A program made the position numbers and the translations under genes. Below are positions 45,299 through 53,586 of a stretch of 64,000 nt of DNA, in pieces; positions within the stretch are counted from its first letter, which is position 1, and every line of letters starts with the position of its first letter. Source of the DNA: Bradyrhizobium betae (GTDB taxonomy: Bacteria; Pseudomonadota; Alphaproteobacteria; Rhizobiales; Xanthobacteraceae); the NCBI RefSeq assembly GCF_004123905.1, contig NZ_MZXW01000016.1, positions 620,001 through 684,000 on the forward strand, given 5' to 3'. The notes under the pieces are model-generated. The model was given only the letters and a program-made list of their open reading frames with translations. It was not told the DNA's origin and did not search any database.

Positions 45299-45333
45299 AA
45301 AAACAAAAACGGCCGGATCTTCCGATCCGGCCG
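45299..45333 (-). terminator. Rho-independent terminator of rpmB
   Basis: On the minus strand, CGGCCGGATC (45333-45324), loop GGAA, and GATCCGGCCG (45319-45310) form a perfect 10-bp stem followed by a T-rich run (GTTTTTGTTTTTG). It ends transcription from rpmB and separates it from the ABC-3C operon. Confidence 0.92.
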
Positions 45334-45404
45334 TAACGCAAACTCTACTTGGCTAAGCCTACGCCACGCGACGCAACCTAGCCCCGCCCAATTCCAAAAA
45401 TCGC

Positions 45405-45716
45405 TTAGCTGGCCTTCTTCGCCGGCGCGGTCGTCGGGCCGACCTTCTTCTGGATGGCGCGCTTCAGATCGAGGGCGCGCGGCGACAGCACGTCCGCCTT
45501 GGCCTTGAGCAGGAAGGCGTCGAGGCCGCCATTGTGGTCGACGCTCTTCACCGCGTTGGTGGAGACGCGCAGGCGCACGTTGCGCTCGAGGGCTTCGCTG
45601 ATGAAGGTCACGTTGACGAGGTTCGGCAGGAAGCGGCGCTTGGTCTTGATGTTGGAGTGGCTGACCTTGTGGCCAACCTGGGGACCCTTGGCGGTCAGTT
45701 CGCAGCGGCGAGACAT
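45405..45716 (-). CDS. rpmB: 50S ribosomal protein L28
   Basis: This 103-residue large-subunit protein begins [32 protein letters not shown], the conserved L28 N-terminus. A Lys/Ala-rich C-terminal extension (about 80-103) is usual for alphaproteobacteria. A strong terminator lies 70 bases beyond the stop. Confidence 0.97.
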   Translation of the reverse strand: MSRRCELTAKGPQVGHKVSHSNIKTKRRFLPNLVNVTFISEALERNVRLRVSTNAVKSVDHNGGLDAFLLKAKADVLSPRALDLKRAIQKKVGPTTAPAKKAS

Positions 45717-45882
45717 GGTAGAAATCCTCTTCTGTCCCCCAAACGATTTGCGGCCGCCATTCTGGGCGCCACGGGGGCTAATTCTGTGTCCTTGCAGGGA
45801 GCGGGCGGACGTATAGGGGGGAAGGGGCGGGTAGTCAAGGATTTGGGGTGTGTGGCACGCGGGTTTCGCGCCCCACCCTCGG

Positions 45883-45983
45883 CGTCATCGCCCGCGCAGG
45901 CGGGCGATCCAGTACTCCGAGGCGCCTGCGGTGGCCAGAGGCGCCGCGGCGTACTGGATACCCCGCTTTCGCGGGGTATGACA
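45883..45983. repeat. Dispersed inverted repeat, family E (GTCATCGCCCGCGCAGGCGGGCGATCCAGTA type)
   Basis: CGTCATCGCCCGCGCAGGCGGGCGATCCAGTA at 45883 onward pairs imperfectly with TACTGGATACCCCGC..GCGGGGTATGAC ending near 45982, with GAGGCGCCTGCGG / CCAGAGGCGCC in the interior. It fills part of the 45717-46189 gap, which contains no gene I can support. Confidence 0.75.
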
Positions 45984-46189
45984 GCGGAATGGGCGGAGGG
46001 AGGTGCGCGCGCCTGACGCCGTTCCCCGATCACCAAAACGGCAATGTTTGTCGCGCCTTACCATCACATAAAGGGCGCATTCACCCTCGAAATATCAGGT
46101 GGAGTTCCGCGAAGCTCATGCGCGGACACATTGTCTGCCGCGGTTTTTGGCTTAAGTAACAACCGTTCGCGCCCCGATTGGACCGTTTC

Positions 46190-47053
46190 GTGCTCACATC
46201 TCCCCGACATTGGTCCCGGCTGCGTTCGGCCGGCCGGCTGGCCTTCGCGGCCCTTTGCGGGCTCGTCGTGGCGTGGGGGGCGGAGCCGGTGGCGGCGCAG
46301 GGCAAGCTCGAGGCGCAATATGAGGCCTCGCTGGCGGGCATTCCGGTCGGCAAGGGCGCCTGGAACATCGATATCGGCGACGACGTGTTCGCGGCTGCGG
46401 CCTCCGGCGGCACCTCGGGGCTGCTGAAATCCTTCGCGGGCGGGTCCGGCACCGGCGCCTCGCAGGGGCGGGTGGTCAACGGCGCGCTGGTCGCGACCGG
46501 CTACCAGGCTTCCACCACCACCTCGAAGAAGACCGAAGAGATCCACATCACCCTCGACAAGGGCAATGTGAAGGAATTTGGCATCGTGCCGGAGCCGCCG
46601 GTCGATGCCGACCGCATCGTCGTCACCGACGCGCATCGCCGCGGCGTCTGGGATCCGATGACGGCCTCGCTGCTGCGCGTGCCCGGCACCGGCGAGGTGC
46701 TGTCGGCGGAGGCCTGCCACAGCAGCGCGGCCGTGTTCGACGGCCGCATGCGTTACGAGCTGAAACTCGATTTCAAGCGCATGGAGACGGTGAAGGCCGA
46801 GAAGGGCTACAGGGGCCCGGTCGTGGTCTGTTCGCTCTATTTCGTGCCTGTCGCCGGCTACATCCCCGACCGCCCCGTGATCAAATACCTCGCCGCCCAG
46901 CGCAACATCGAGATCGCGTTCGCGCCGGTAGCGGGCACGCGGATTTTGGTCCCGTTCTGGCTGAAGGTACCGACGCCGCTCGGCCCGGCGATGCTGGAAG
47001 CCACCAGCTTCATCACCTCAGCCCAGCCCCCGCGCGTGGCGAAGACGCAGTAA
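46190..47053 (+). CDS. DUF3108 family exported protein
   Basis: The 287-residue product (GTG 46190; TTG 46178 also possible) has a signal peptide (RLAFAALCGLVVAWGAEPVAAQ, cut near AAQG) and a beta-rich DUF3108 body: LEAQYEASLAGIPVGKGAW at the start, VVTDAHRRGVWDPMTA, and GPVVVCSLYFVPVAGYIPDRP. Such proteins are periplasmic or outer-membrane associated, of unknown function. It is a single gene. Confidence 0.85.
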   Translation: MLTSPRHWSRLRSAGRLAFAALCGLVVAWGAEPVAAQGKLEAQYEASLAGIPVGKGAWNIDIGDDVFAAAASGGTSGLLKSFAGGSGTGASQGRVVNGALVATGYQASTTTSKKTEEIHITLDKGNVKEFGIVPEPPVDADRIVVTDAHRRGVWDPMTASLLRVPGTGEVLSAEACHSSAAVFDGRMRYELKLDFKRMETVKAEKGYRGPVVVCSLYFVPVAGYIPDRPVIKYLAAQRNIEIAFAPVAGTRILVPFWLKVPTPLGPAMLEATSFITSAQPPRVAKTQ

Positions 47054-47159
47054 AGCCGGGCTGCGCCCCGTCGTCGGGGCTAATCCAACGAATTCAATCA
47101 CTTGCCTACTGTGCATGGGGTTGTTTTCGCACAAATGAGTTTGGGCGCCTCCGATCCGG

Positions 47160-47347
47160 GAATCCATTTGACTCCGCCCCGATTCTGATTCGACTCCGCG
47201 TCGTCCCCAACTTAAGGCTTTCCGTCATCAAATCGTCGCTTGTGCGGCAGGGCGAAACTCCATCTAGTCGTAACGAATGAGAGTCCCGCGACATGTTGCG
47301 TGAACGGAACGAGACTCAGCGATTCGGCCGCGATTCGTTCTAGAGTC
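47160..47347. promoter_or_regulatory. Cluster of ten GANTC (CcrM-type) sites
   Basis: GANTC occurs at 47160, 47170, 47181, 47187, 47192, 47281, 47313, 47321, 47332 and 47343. The second group lies inside an imperfect inverted repeat (GGAACGAGACTC .. GAGTCGTTCC, 47306-47317 and 47343-47352). GANTC is the recognition sequence of the alphaproteobacterial cell-cycle methylase CcrM. Regulation by methylation is an inference from density. Confidence 0.5.
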
Positions 47348-47462
47348 GTTCCGAAGCTTAAAGCCAACGGGAAAAGCGTCGCAAAGTGAGACAGTTGCGC
47401 GGGATGTTTCGAAGCTGCTCCCACCCACTCGGTGTCATCGCCCGGCTTATCGCTATCCAATC

Positions 47463-47645
47463 CCGTCACCCTGAGGTGGCCGCTTCTTCAGCGGCCCTCG
47501 AAGGGCGGCGGGCCCGGCTGATGCTGCGACATGCTCTTGGCTGGCACCCGGGCCGTCCATCCTTCGAGGCTCCCCATGGGACGCGTTGCGTCCCATGCCT
47601 CGCGCCTCCGGCGACGAGCGCGTTGCGCTCGCGCGGGGATGACGG
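47463..47645. repeat. Dispersed palindromic repeat, family F (GTCACCCTGAGGTGG type)
   Basis: The block begins CCGTCACCCTGAGGTGGCC and ends GCGCGGGGATGACGG, with internal pairs GGCCGCTTCTTCAGCGGCC and CATGGGACGCGTTGCGTCCCATG. It is a composite palindromic unit of a type frequent between Bradyrhizobium genes. It ends about 85 bases before the helicase start. Confidence 0.75.
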
Positions 47646-47729
47646 AGATGGGGCGGGCCGCAGTGGAGCCCCCACCCCGCCTCATCCGGCACTGACATTC
47701 GCCCAAATCGGCACTACCTAATCACCCAG

Positions 47730-50700
47730 ATGCCCTTCTCTCCCTCCCCCTTCGCTTCCGAGCGGCTCCCTGGCGCTGGCGTCACTGCGGTGCTCGGGCC
47801 GACCAACACCGGCAAGACCCATCTCGCCATCGAGCGGATGCTCGCGCATCCCTCGGGCGTGATCGGCCTGCCGCTGCGCCTGCTCGCGCGCGAGGTCTAC
47901 AACAAGATCGCAGCCAGGGTCGGCAGCGACGCCGTCGCGCTTGTGACCGGCGAGGAGAAGATCAAGCCGAAGAACCCGCGCTATTGGGTGTCGACCGTCG
48001 AGGCGATGCCGCGCGACTTGGATGTCTCCTTCCTCGCCGTCGACGAGGTCCAGATCGCCTCCGATCTCGAACGCGGCCACGTCTTCACCGACCGCATCCT
48101 CAACCGCCGCGGCCGCGACGAGACGCTGCTGCTGGGCGCCGCCACGATGCGCCCGATCATCGAGCGGCTGCTGCCGGGCGTGTCCATGATCACGCGGCCG
48201 CGCCTGTCGCAGCTGGAATTCGCCGGCGATCGCAAGATCACGCGCCAGCCGCGCCGTACTGCGATTGTCGCCTTCTCGGCGGATGAGGTCTACGCCATCG
48301 CAGAGCTGATCAAGCGCCAGCACGGCGGCGCCGCCGTGGTGCTGGGCTCGCTTTCGCCGCGCACGCGCAATGCGCAGGTCGAGATGTTCCAGAACGGCGA
48401 CGTCGATTATCTCGTCGCCACCGACGCGGTCGGGATGGGCCTCAATCTCGACGTCGACCACGTCGCCTTCGCCTCCGACCGCAAGTTCGACGGCTACCAG
48501 TTCCGCCGCCTGACGCCGTCCGAATTCGCGCAGATTGCCGGCCGTGCCGGCCGCGCCACGCGCAATGGAACATTCGGCACCACCGGCCGCTGCGCGCCGT
48601 TCGAGACCGAGCTCGTCAACGCGCTCCAGAACCACACCTTCGAAAACGTGAAGATGCTGCAATGGCGCAATTCGAAGCTGGATTTCTCCTCGCTCGGCGC
48701 GCTCCAGGTGTCCCTGAACCAGTCGCCCGGCCATGAGGCGCTGACGCGGGCCCCGATCGCCGAAGACATGCGCGTGCTCGACCACGCCGCCCGCGACGTC
48801 GAGGTGCGCGATATCGCGCATGGCAAGGACGCCGTGGAGCGGCTCTGGGAGGCCTGCCAGGTCCCGGACTACCGAAAACTGTCGCCGGCCGCCCATGCCG
48901 AGCTCGTCACGACGCTGTACGGCTTCCTGATGCAGAAGGGCTGCATCCCCGATTCCTGGTTTGCGGCCCAGATCGACCAGGCCGACCGCATCGACGGCGA
49001 CATCGACACGCTGTCGGCCCGGATCGCGCAGATTCGGACCTGGACCTTCGTCGCCAACCGCCCGGATTGGCTGAAAGACCCCGAACGCTGGCAGGGAATC
49101 GCCCGCGAGGTCGAAAATAAATTATCGGATGCGCTCCATGAACGCTTGACTGAGCGTTTCGTTGATCGCCGGACCAGTGTATTGATGCGCCGCCTGCGGG
49201 AGAACACGAGCTTGAATACGGAAATCGGCAAGACCGGCGAAGTCATCGTCGAAGGCCATGTCATCGGCCGCCTCGATGGCTTCACCTTTGCACCGGATGC
49301 GGCGGAAGCCGGCTCCGATGCGAAAGCCTTGCAGGCTGCCGCGCAAGCGGTGCTCGCCGGCGAGATCAACTCGCGCGCCGAAAAACTGGGCAACGCGCCG
49401 GACGATCAGTTCGTGCTGACGTCCGAAGGCACCATCCGCTGGACCGGCGATGCCGTGGCGCGGCTGTCTGCCGCAGAGGAGGCGCTGCATCCGCGCATCC
49501 GTATCATCTCGGACGAGCGCCTGACGGGTGCGCCGCGTGAGAAGGTGCAGGCCCGGCTCGAGCTCTGGCTCAAGACCCATATCGAAAAGCTGCTCGGACC
49601 GATGTTCGAGCTGTCGAAGGCCGAGGACGTCACCGGCATTGCCCGCGGCATCGCCTATCAGCTGGTCGAGGCGCTCGGCGTGCTGGAGCGGCCGAAGATC
49701 GCCAACGAGCTGAAGGACCTCGACCAGCCCTCGCGCGCCGTGTTGCGCAAATACGGCGTCCGTTTCGGCGCCTATCACATCTATTTCCCCGGCCTGCTCA
49801 AGCCTGCCGGGCGTGCGCTGGCCGCGTTGCTGTGGGCGCTGAAGCAGGACAATGTCGATCTGTCCTCGCTGTCGGGCGCGCAGCATCTGGCATCTTCCGG
49901 CCGCACCTCGTTCCCGGTCGACAAGCAGCTGCCGCGCGATGCCTATCGCGTGCTCGGCTACAAGCAGGCCGGCGAGCGTGCCGTCCGCGTCGATATTCTG
50001 GAGCGCCTTGCCGATCTGATCCGCCCGGCGCTGGCTTGGCGCGAGAATGCGTCCGGCGAAAAGCCCGCCGGCGCATTCGACGGCCGCAGCTTTGTGGTGA
50101 CGCAGGCGATGACCTCGCTCACCGGTTCCGCCGGCGAAGACTTTGCGTCCGTGCTGCGTGCGCTCGGCTATCGCATGGACAAGCGTCCGCCGCTGCCGGT
50201 GAAGCCCGCTGCGGTTGTTGCGGAGACGCCGGCTGCAGAAGCCTCTTCTGAGACGCCCGCGACCGAGGAAGCCGCAGTTTCCGAGGACAACGCGATCGAA
50301 GCTGCCGCAGAGCCTGCCACCGTCGAAGACGCGCCCGGCATGGAGCAGCATGACGAGCCCGCGCAGGAAGAGCCGGCGCTCGAAGCATCGCCTGAAACTC
50401 CCGTCACGCCTGAAGATGCCCCCGGCATCGCGCCGCCGGCCGAAGAAGCTGCTGCGCCTGCGGAGGCGGCTGCTGAAGCCGCTTCCGCCGAGACTGCTGC
50501 AACCGAAGCCGCCGCATCGGCCGATGCCGCCGCACCGGTTGAGGCTGCCGCTACGCCCGCTGAACCCGAACTCATCGAGGTCTGGCGTCCCGGTGGCCGT
50601 CACGACGATCGCAAGCCGCGCCACGAACGCCATCGCCACCAGCGTCACAACAATCAGCCGCGTCCGCAGGCTGGTGCTGAAGCTGGCGCCGCGCCCGTTG

Positions 50701-51113
50701 AAGGTGAAGCAGCGCAAGCCGCCGATGGCGAGAAGCGCGGTGAGCGTCATCGTCACGGCGGTCATCGCAGGGATAGCGGCCGAGACTTCCGCAAGCCGCG
50801 CGAAGCTGGCGCCGAAGGCGCGCCGCGTCCCGAAGGGCGCGGCGACGGAAACCGCCGTTTCGAAGGGAAGGATCGCGACAACAAGGACCGCGATCGCAAC
50901 CGCGACAACAAGAAGTTCGGCGGAGATCGCGATAAGGGCCGCGACAACCGTGGCCGTGACCGCGACAAGGGCCGCGATCGCCAGGGCGGTCCGTCGCTGC
51001 GTCCCTACGCATCGAGCGCGAACCCGCGCGAGCGCGATCGCCCGGTCGATCCCAACTCGCCCTTCGCAAAGCTCGCCGCGCTGAAGGAGCAGCTATCCGG
51101 TCGCAAGGAGTGA
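47730..51113 (+). CDS. SUV3-like DExH RNA helicase with low-complexity tail
   Basis: The 1127-residue protein has an N-terminal helicase core related to mitochondrial SUV3: Walker A LGPTNTGKTH, VDEVQ box (DExH variant), LLGAATM, ATDAVGMGLN and the final QIAGRAGRA. A long helical middle follows (about 350-810). Residues about 825-960 are Ala/Glu/Pro-rich, and about 960-1110 are packed with Arg/Asp/Lys/Gly repeats (DRNRD, DRDKGRD) that probably bind RNA. Cytoplasmic RNA turnover or ribosome-related unwinding is likely. No ribosome-binding site stands out at ATG 47730. Its stop is 4 bases before the S4 gene's likely start. Confidence 0.9.
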   Translation: MPFSPSPFASERLPGAGVTAVLGPTNTGKTHLAIERMLAHPSGVIGLPLRLLAREVYNKIAARVGSDAVALVTGEEKIKPKNPRYWVSTVEAMPRDLDVSFLAVDEVQIASDLERGHVFTDRILNRRGRDETLLLGAATMRPIIERLLPGVSMITRPRLSQLEFAGDRKITRQPRRTAIVAFSADEVYAIAELIKRQHGGAAVVLGSLSPRTRNAQVEMFQNGDVDYLVATDAVGMGLNLDVDHVAFASDRKFDGYQFRRLTPSEFAQIAGRAGRATRNGTFGTTGRCAPFETELVNALQNHTFENVKMLQWRNSKLDFSSLGALQVSLNQSPGHEALTRAPIAEDMRVLDHAARDVEVRDIAHGKDAVERLWEACQVPDYRKLSPAAHAELVTTLYGFLMQKGCIPDSWFAAQIDQADRIDGDIDTLSARIAQIRTWTFVANRPDWLKDPERWQGIAREVENKLSDALHERLTERFVDRRTSVLMRRLRENTSLNTEIGKTGEVIVEGHVIGRLDGFTFAPDAAEAGSDAKALQAAAQAVLAGEINSRAEKLGNAPDDQFVLTSEGTIRWTGDAVARLSAAEEALHPRIRIISDERLTGAPREKVQARLELWLKTHIEKLLGPMFELSKAEDVTGIARGIAYQLVEALGVLERPKIANELKDLDQPSRAVLRKYGVRFGAYHIYFPGLLKPAGRALAALLWALKQDNVDLSSLSGAQHLASSGRTSFPVDKQLPRDAYRVLGYKQAGERAVRVDILERLADLIRPALAWRENASGEKPAGAFDGRSFVVTQAMTSLTGSAGEDFASVLRALGYRMDKRPPLPVKPAAVVAETPAAEASSETPATEEAAVSEDNAIEAAAEPATVEDAPGMEQHDEPAQEEPALEASPETPVTPEDAPGIAPPAEEAAAPAEAAAEAASAETAATEAAASADAAAPVEAAATPAEPELIEVWRPGGRHDDRKPRHERHRHQRHNNQPRPQAGAEAGAAPVEGEAAQAADGEKRGERHRHGGHRRDSGRDFRKPREAGAEGAPRPEGRGDGNRRFEGKDRDNKDRDRNRDNKKFGGDRDKGRDNRGRDRDKGRDRQGGPSLRPYASSANPRERDRPVDPNSPFAKLAALKEQLSGRKE

Positions 51114-51117
51114 TCCC

Positions 51118-51393
51118 ACGACCGAGCGGCAGCGCATCGATAAATGGCTGTGGCACGCGCGCGTCGTGAAGGCGCGCACCTCCGCGGCCGAGCTCGTCGA
51201 GTCCGGCCACGTCCGCGTCAACGGTGAGCGCGAAAAGTCGCCAGGCCGTGCGATCAAGATCGGTGACGTCATCACCGTCGCACTCGATCGCACCGTGCGC
51301 GTGCTGAAAGTGACCGCCTTCAACGAGCGCCGCGGCGATGCTGCTTCGGCGCGCGTGCTCTACGAGGAGCTGAATGAAGCAAAGCGCAATTAA
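51118..51393 (+). CDS. S4 domain RNA-binding protein (Hsp15-like), apparent ACG start
   Basis: This 91-residue product has a complete S4 domain: RIDKWLWHARVVKARTSAAELVESGHVRVNG near the N-terminus, then GDVITVALDRTVRVLKV. It should bind structured RNA, as Hsp15 does on stalled 50S subunits. The usual MTERQR opening would put the start codon at 51118, but that codon is ACG. AAGGAG ends 7 bases before it. The nearest upstream in-frame stop is at 51082 with no ATG, GTG or TTG between; the next conventional start (GTG 51166) would delete the core of the RNA-binding motif. Confidence 0.8.
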   Translation, partial: TTERQRIDKWLWHARVVKARTSAAELVESGHVRVNGEREKSPGRAIKIGDVITVALDRTVRVLKVTAFNERRGDAASARVLYEELNEAKRN

Positions 51394-51525
51394 TTGCGCT
51401 TTCAATTCATTCCTTGGTCGATCAAACACATAAAGCCGTCATGATCGGGGTTTCCCGACCTTGCAGCGCCCGGCCATCCGCGCTACGCAAGCCACGACTT
51501 TTAAAAGAGCTTTTCGGAGCGTTGG

Positions 51526-51864
51526 ATGACTTACGTCGTCACTGAAAACTGCATCAAGTGCAAGTACACCGACTGCGTCGAGGTCTGCCCGGTCGACTGT
51601 TTCTACGAGGGCGACAACATGCTCGTCATCCATCCTGACGAATGCATCGACTGCGGCGTGTGCGAGCCGGAATGCCCCGCCGACGCCATCAAGCCGGACA
51701 CGGAACCGGGCCTCGAAAAGTGGCTCCAGGTCAACGCCGACTACGCCAAGAGCTGGCCGAACATCACCCAGAAGAAAGAATCACCTGCCGACGCCAAGGA
51801 ATTTGACGGTCAGGACGGCAAGTTCGAGAAATATTTTTCTCCGAACCCGGGCTCGGGGGACTAA
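51526..51864 (+). CDS. fdxA: Seven-iron ferredoxin FdxA
   Basis: This 112-residue electron carrier has one [3Fe-4S] and one [4Fe-4S] cluster. The N-terminal cysteines are in [20 protein letters not shown] and the second set in [14 protein letters not shown]. The C-terminal extension (about 60-112, acidic and aromatic) is the normal FdxA tail. It is a single gene about 130 bases beyond the S4 gene; the gap shows no hairpin I would call. Confidence 0.95.
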   Translation: MTYVVTENCIKCKYTDCVEVCPVDCFYEGDNMLVIHPDECIDCGVCEPECPADAIKPDTEPGLEKWLQVNADYAKSWPNITQKKESPADAKEFDGQDGKFEKYFSPNPGSGD

Positions 51865-51932
51865 TTCCCGCCCAAACTTAACCCTAATACCTTCGTCAGC
51901 GCCGAAAACCAGCCCTGAAGACCCCTAAACCA

Positions 51933-51960
51933 TTGATTTTTGCGGGAAATGTGCTATATT
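51933..51960 (+). promoter_or_regulatory. Probable sigma-70-type promoter of carD
   Basis: TTGATT (51933-51938) and TATATT (51955-51960) are separated by 16 bases in a locally A/T-rich patch. Transcription should start near 51967, which rules out the first ATG of the long frame (51940) as the carD start. Confidence 0.6.
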
Positions 51961-52059
51961 GGGCACATTAAGCTGAACCCCCGTCAGCCCAGTTGGCCCC
52001 GTTGGGTTCCCGTGAAACCAAATGTCGAACAGGGGCGTGGCAGTTTCCGCGCGCAGGCT

Positions 52060-53028
52060 GTGTCACAGAAAACGCGTAAAAAGAGTACTTCAGCGAGGGC
52101 TTCCCATAAGGAGGCCAAAAAAGTCGCCACGGCCAGCCGTAGCGCATCCAAGGGTCGGGCCGCTGCCAAGGCGCCGCCGGCTGCAAAGTCCTCGAAGAAC
52201 AAAAGAAGCGCAATGCCTCACAAGACTGCCAAACCGGCCGCGAAAGCGACCGTTGCCAAGCCTGCTGCTGCCAAGCCCGTTCTTGCAAAGGCTCCCGCTG
52301 CCAAGCCCGTTGCTCCGAAGGCTCCTGTTGCTGCCGCCCCTGCCAAGGCCCCTGTTGCTGCTGCCAAGCCGGTCGTGAAGGCTGCTGCACCCGCGCCGAA
52401 GGTCGAGGAAAAGAAGGTCGTGACCCAGCGTCAGGGCTTCAAGGCCAACGAATTCGTCGTCTATCCCGCTCACGGCGTCGGCCAGATCCTGGCCATCGAG
52501 GAGCAGGAGATCGCCGGTGCCAAGCTCGAGCTGTTCGTCATCAACTTCATCAAGGACAAGATGACGCTGCGCGTGCCGACCGCCAAGGTCGCCAATGTCG
52601 GCATGCGCAAGCTGTCGGAGCCCGCGCTGGTGAAGAAGGCGCTGGAGACCCTCAAGGGCCGCGCCCGCGTCAAGCGCACCATGTGGTCGCGTCGCGCCCA
52701 GGAATACGAAGCGAAGATCAATTCGGGCGACATCGTCGCGATCGCGGAAGTCGTGCGCGACCTCTATCGCTCGGAGTCGCAGCCGGAGCAGTCCTACAGC
52801 GAACGCCAGCTCTATGAAGCGGCGCTCGATCGTCTGTCCCGTGAGATCGCAGTGGTGCAGCACTCGACCGAGACCGAAGCGGTCAAGGAGATCGAGGGCC
52901 AGCTCGCCAAGAGCCCGCGCCGCAACGCCAAGGCGGAAGCCGCCGACGGCGAAGGCGAGGCGGATGCCGAGGGCGATTCCGACGAGACCGATGGCGACGG
53001 CACCACCGTCGCCGACGAGGCCGCGTAA
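52060..53028 (+). CDS. carD: CarD family transcriptional regulator
   Basis: CarD binds the RNA polymerase beta subunit and stabilises open complexes at stress and rRNA promoters. The RNAP-interaction domain begins GFKANEFVVYPAHGVGQILAIEEQEIAG, followed by MTLRVPTAKV and the helical DNA-binding part (VKRTMWSRRAQEYEAKINSGD, then RSESQPEQSYSERQLYEAAL). An unusually long Lys/Ala/Pro-rich N-terminal arm (AKPAAAK-type repeats) and an acidic C-terminal tail flank it. The start is uncertain: GTG 52060 is used here; ATG 52213 would still keep the whole domain. A terminator follows. Confidence 0.9.
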   Translation: MSQKTRKKSTSARASHKEAKKVATASRSASKGRAAAKAPPAAKSSKNKRSAMPHKTAKPAAKATVAKPAAAKPVLAKAPAAKPVAPKAPVAAAPAKAPVAAAKPVVKAAAPAPKVEEKKVVTQRQGFKANEFVVYPAHGVGQILAIEEQEIAGAKLELFVINFIKDKMTLRVPTAKVANVGMRKLSEPALVKKALETLKGRARVKRTMWSRRAQEYEAKINSGDIVAIAEVVRDLYRSESQPEQSYSERQLYEAALDRLSREIAVVQHSTETEAVKEIEGQLAKSPRRNAKAEAADGEGEADAEGDSDETDGDGTTVADEAA

Positions 53029-53059
53029 GCAGCTCTCGCGTCGATCGCAACAGATCAAA

Positions 53060-53086
53060 AGCCCGGCCGGTGGCCGGGCTTTTTGT
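53060..53086 (+). terminator. Rho-independent terminator of carD
   Basis: AGCCCGGCC (53060-53068), loop GGT, GGCCGGGCT (53072-53080) form a perfect 9-bp stem followed by TTTTTGTTT. It lies about 30 bases after the carD stop. Confidence 0.93.
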
Positions 53087-53119
53087 TTGGACGGGAGGCT
53101 GTCCTCGTTCGGCGACGTG

Positions 53120-53479
53120 TCAGATCGCGCTTCGTGACGAGCCGATCCCGCGGCCTTGTTCGTCGGCCGCGACCGCAACTGTCGACCACCAGTCGCCCAA
53201 CGCGTCGATCAACGGCACGAGCGTGTGCCCCGCGGAGGTCAGGTCATACTCGACCCGGAGCGGATATCCGTCGAATTCGGTGCGGGCCACGATACCGGCG
53301 TCCTCCAGCTTGCGAAGCTCGAGCGCGAGCATTCTGTGCGAGATGGTCGGATTGTCCCGGCGCAAGTCGCTGAAGCGCTTGGTGCCCTGCTTCAAATAGT
53401 AGATCAGAAGCGTAGGCCAGCGACCGCTCAGAATCTGCATCACCTCCTCGATGGGGCATCTTGAGACAAGATCTTTCAT
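53120..53479 (-). CDS. HxlR family transcriptional regulator
   Basis: This 119-residue winged-helix protein starts at ATG 53479 (AGGAG 7 bases upstream). It has the HxlR pattern: CPIEEVMQILSGRWPTLLIYYL, TKRFSDLRRDNPTISHRMLALELRKLEDAGIV, then YPLRVEYDLTSAGHTLVPLI. A conserved Cys near residue 8 (SRCPI) is often the redox sensor in this family. It is divergent from a glutathione S-transferase-like gene, its likely target. Confidence 0.92.
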   Translation of the reverse strand: MKDLVSRCPIEEVMQILSGRWPTLLIYYLKQGTKRFSDLRRDNPTISHRMLALELRKLEDAGIVARTEFDGYPLRVEYDLTSAGHTLVPLIDALGDWWSTVAVAADEQGRGIGSSRSAI

Positions 53480-53586
53480 CGGCGACTCCTGGTTACAAAA
53501 AAGTTCGTAATTTACTTGGTGCAGCGAGTAACTAGGGTGCGCCAACGCTGCGCAGCGTGATCATCAGAAATCACGGAGAATGGATC

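Larger units (their letters stand above)
47054..47729. other. Noncoding region upstream of the helicase gene
   Basis: About 680 bases without a supportable gene. The left part (47160-47347) holds ten GANTC sites in two groups of five; the right part (about 47463-47645) is a palindromic repeat. The middle, 47348-47460, shows nothing I can name. Confidence 0.6.

Noticed and set aside
49122..50765. Long minus-strand open frame (547 codons) opposite the helicase gene
   Set aside because: Its protein is Gly/Arg/Cys-rich antisense of the Ala/Glu/Pro-rich helicase tail. High-G+C DNA gives such open antisense frames. The plus-strand gene has clear helicase motifs.
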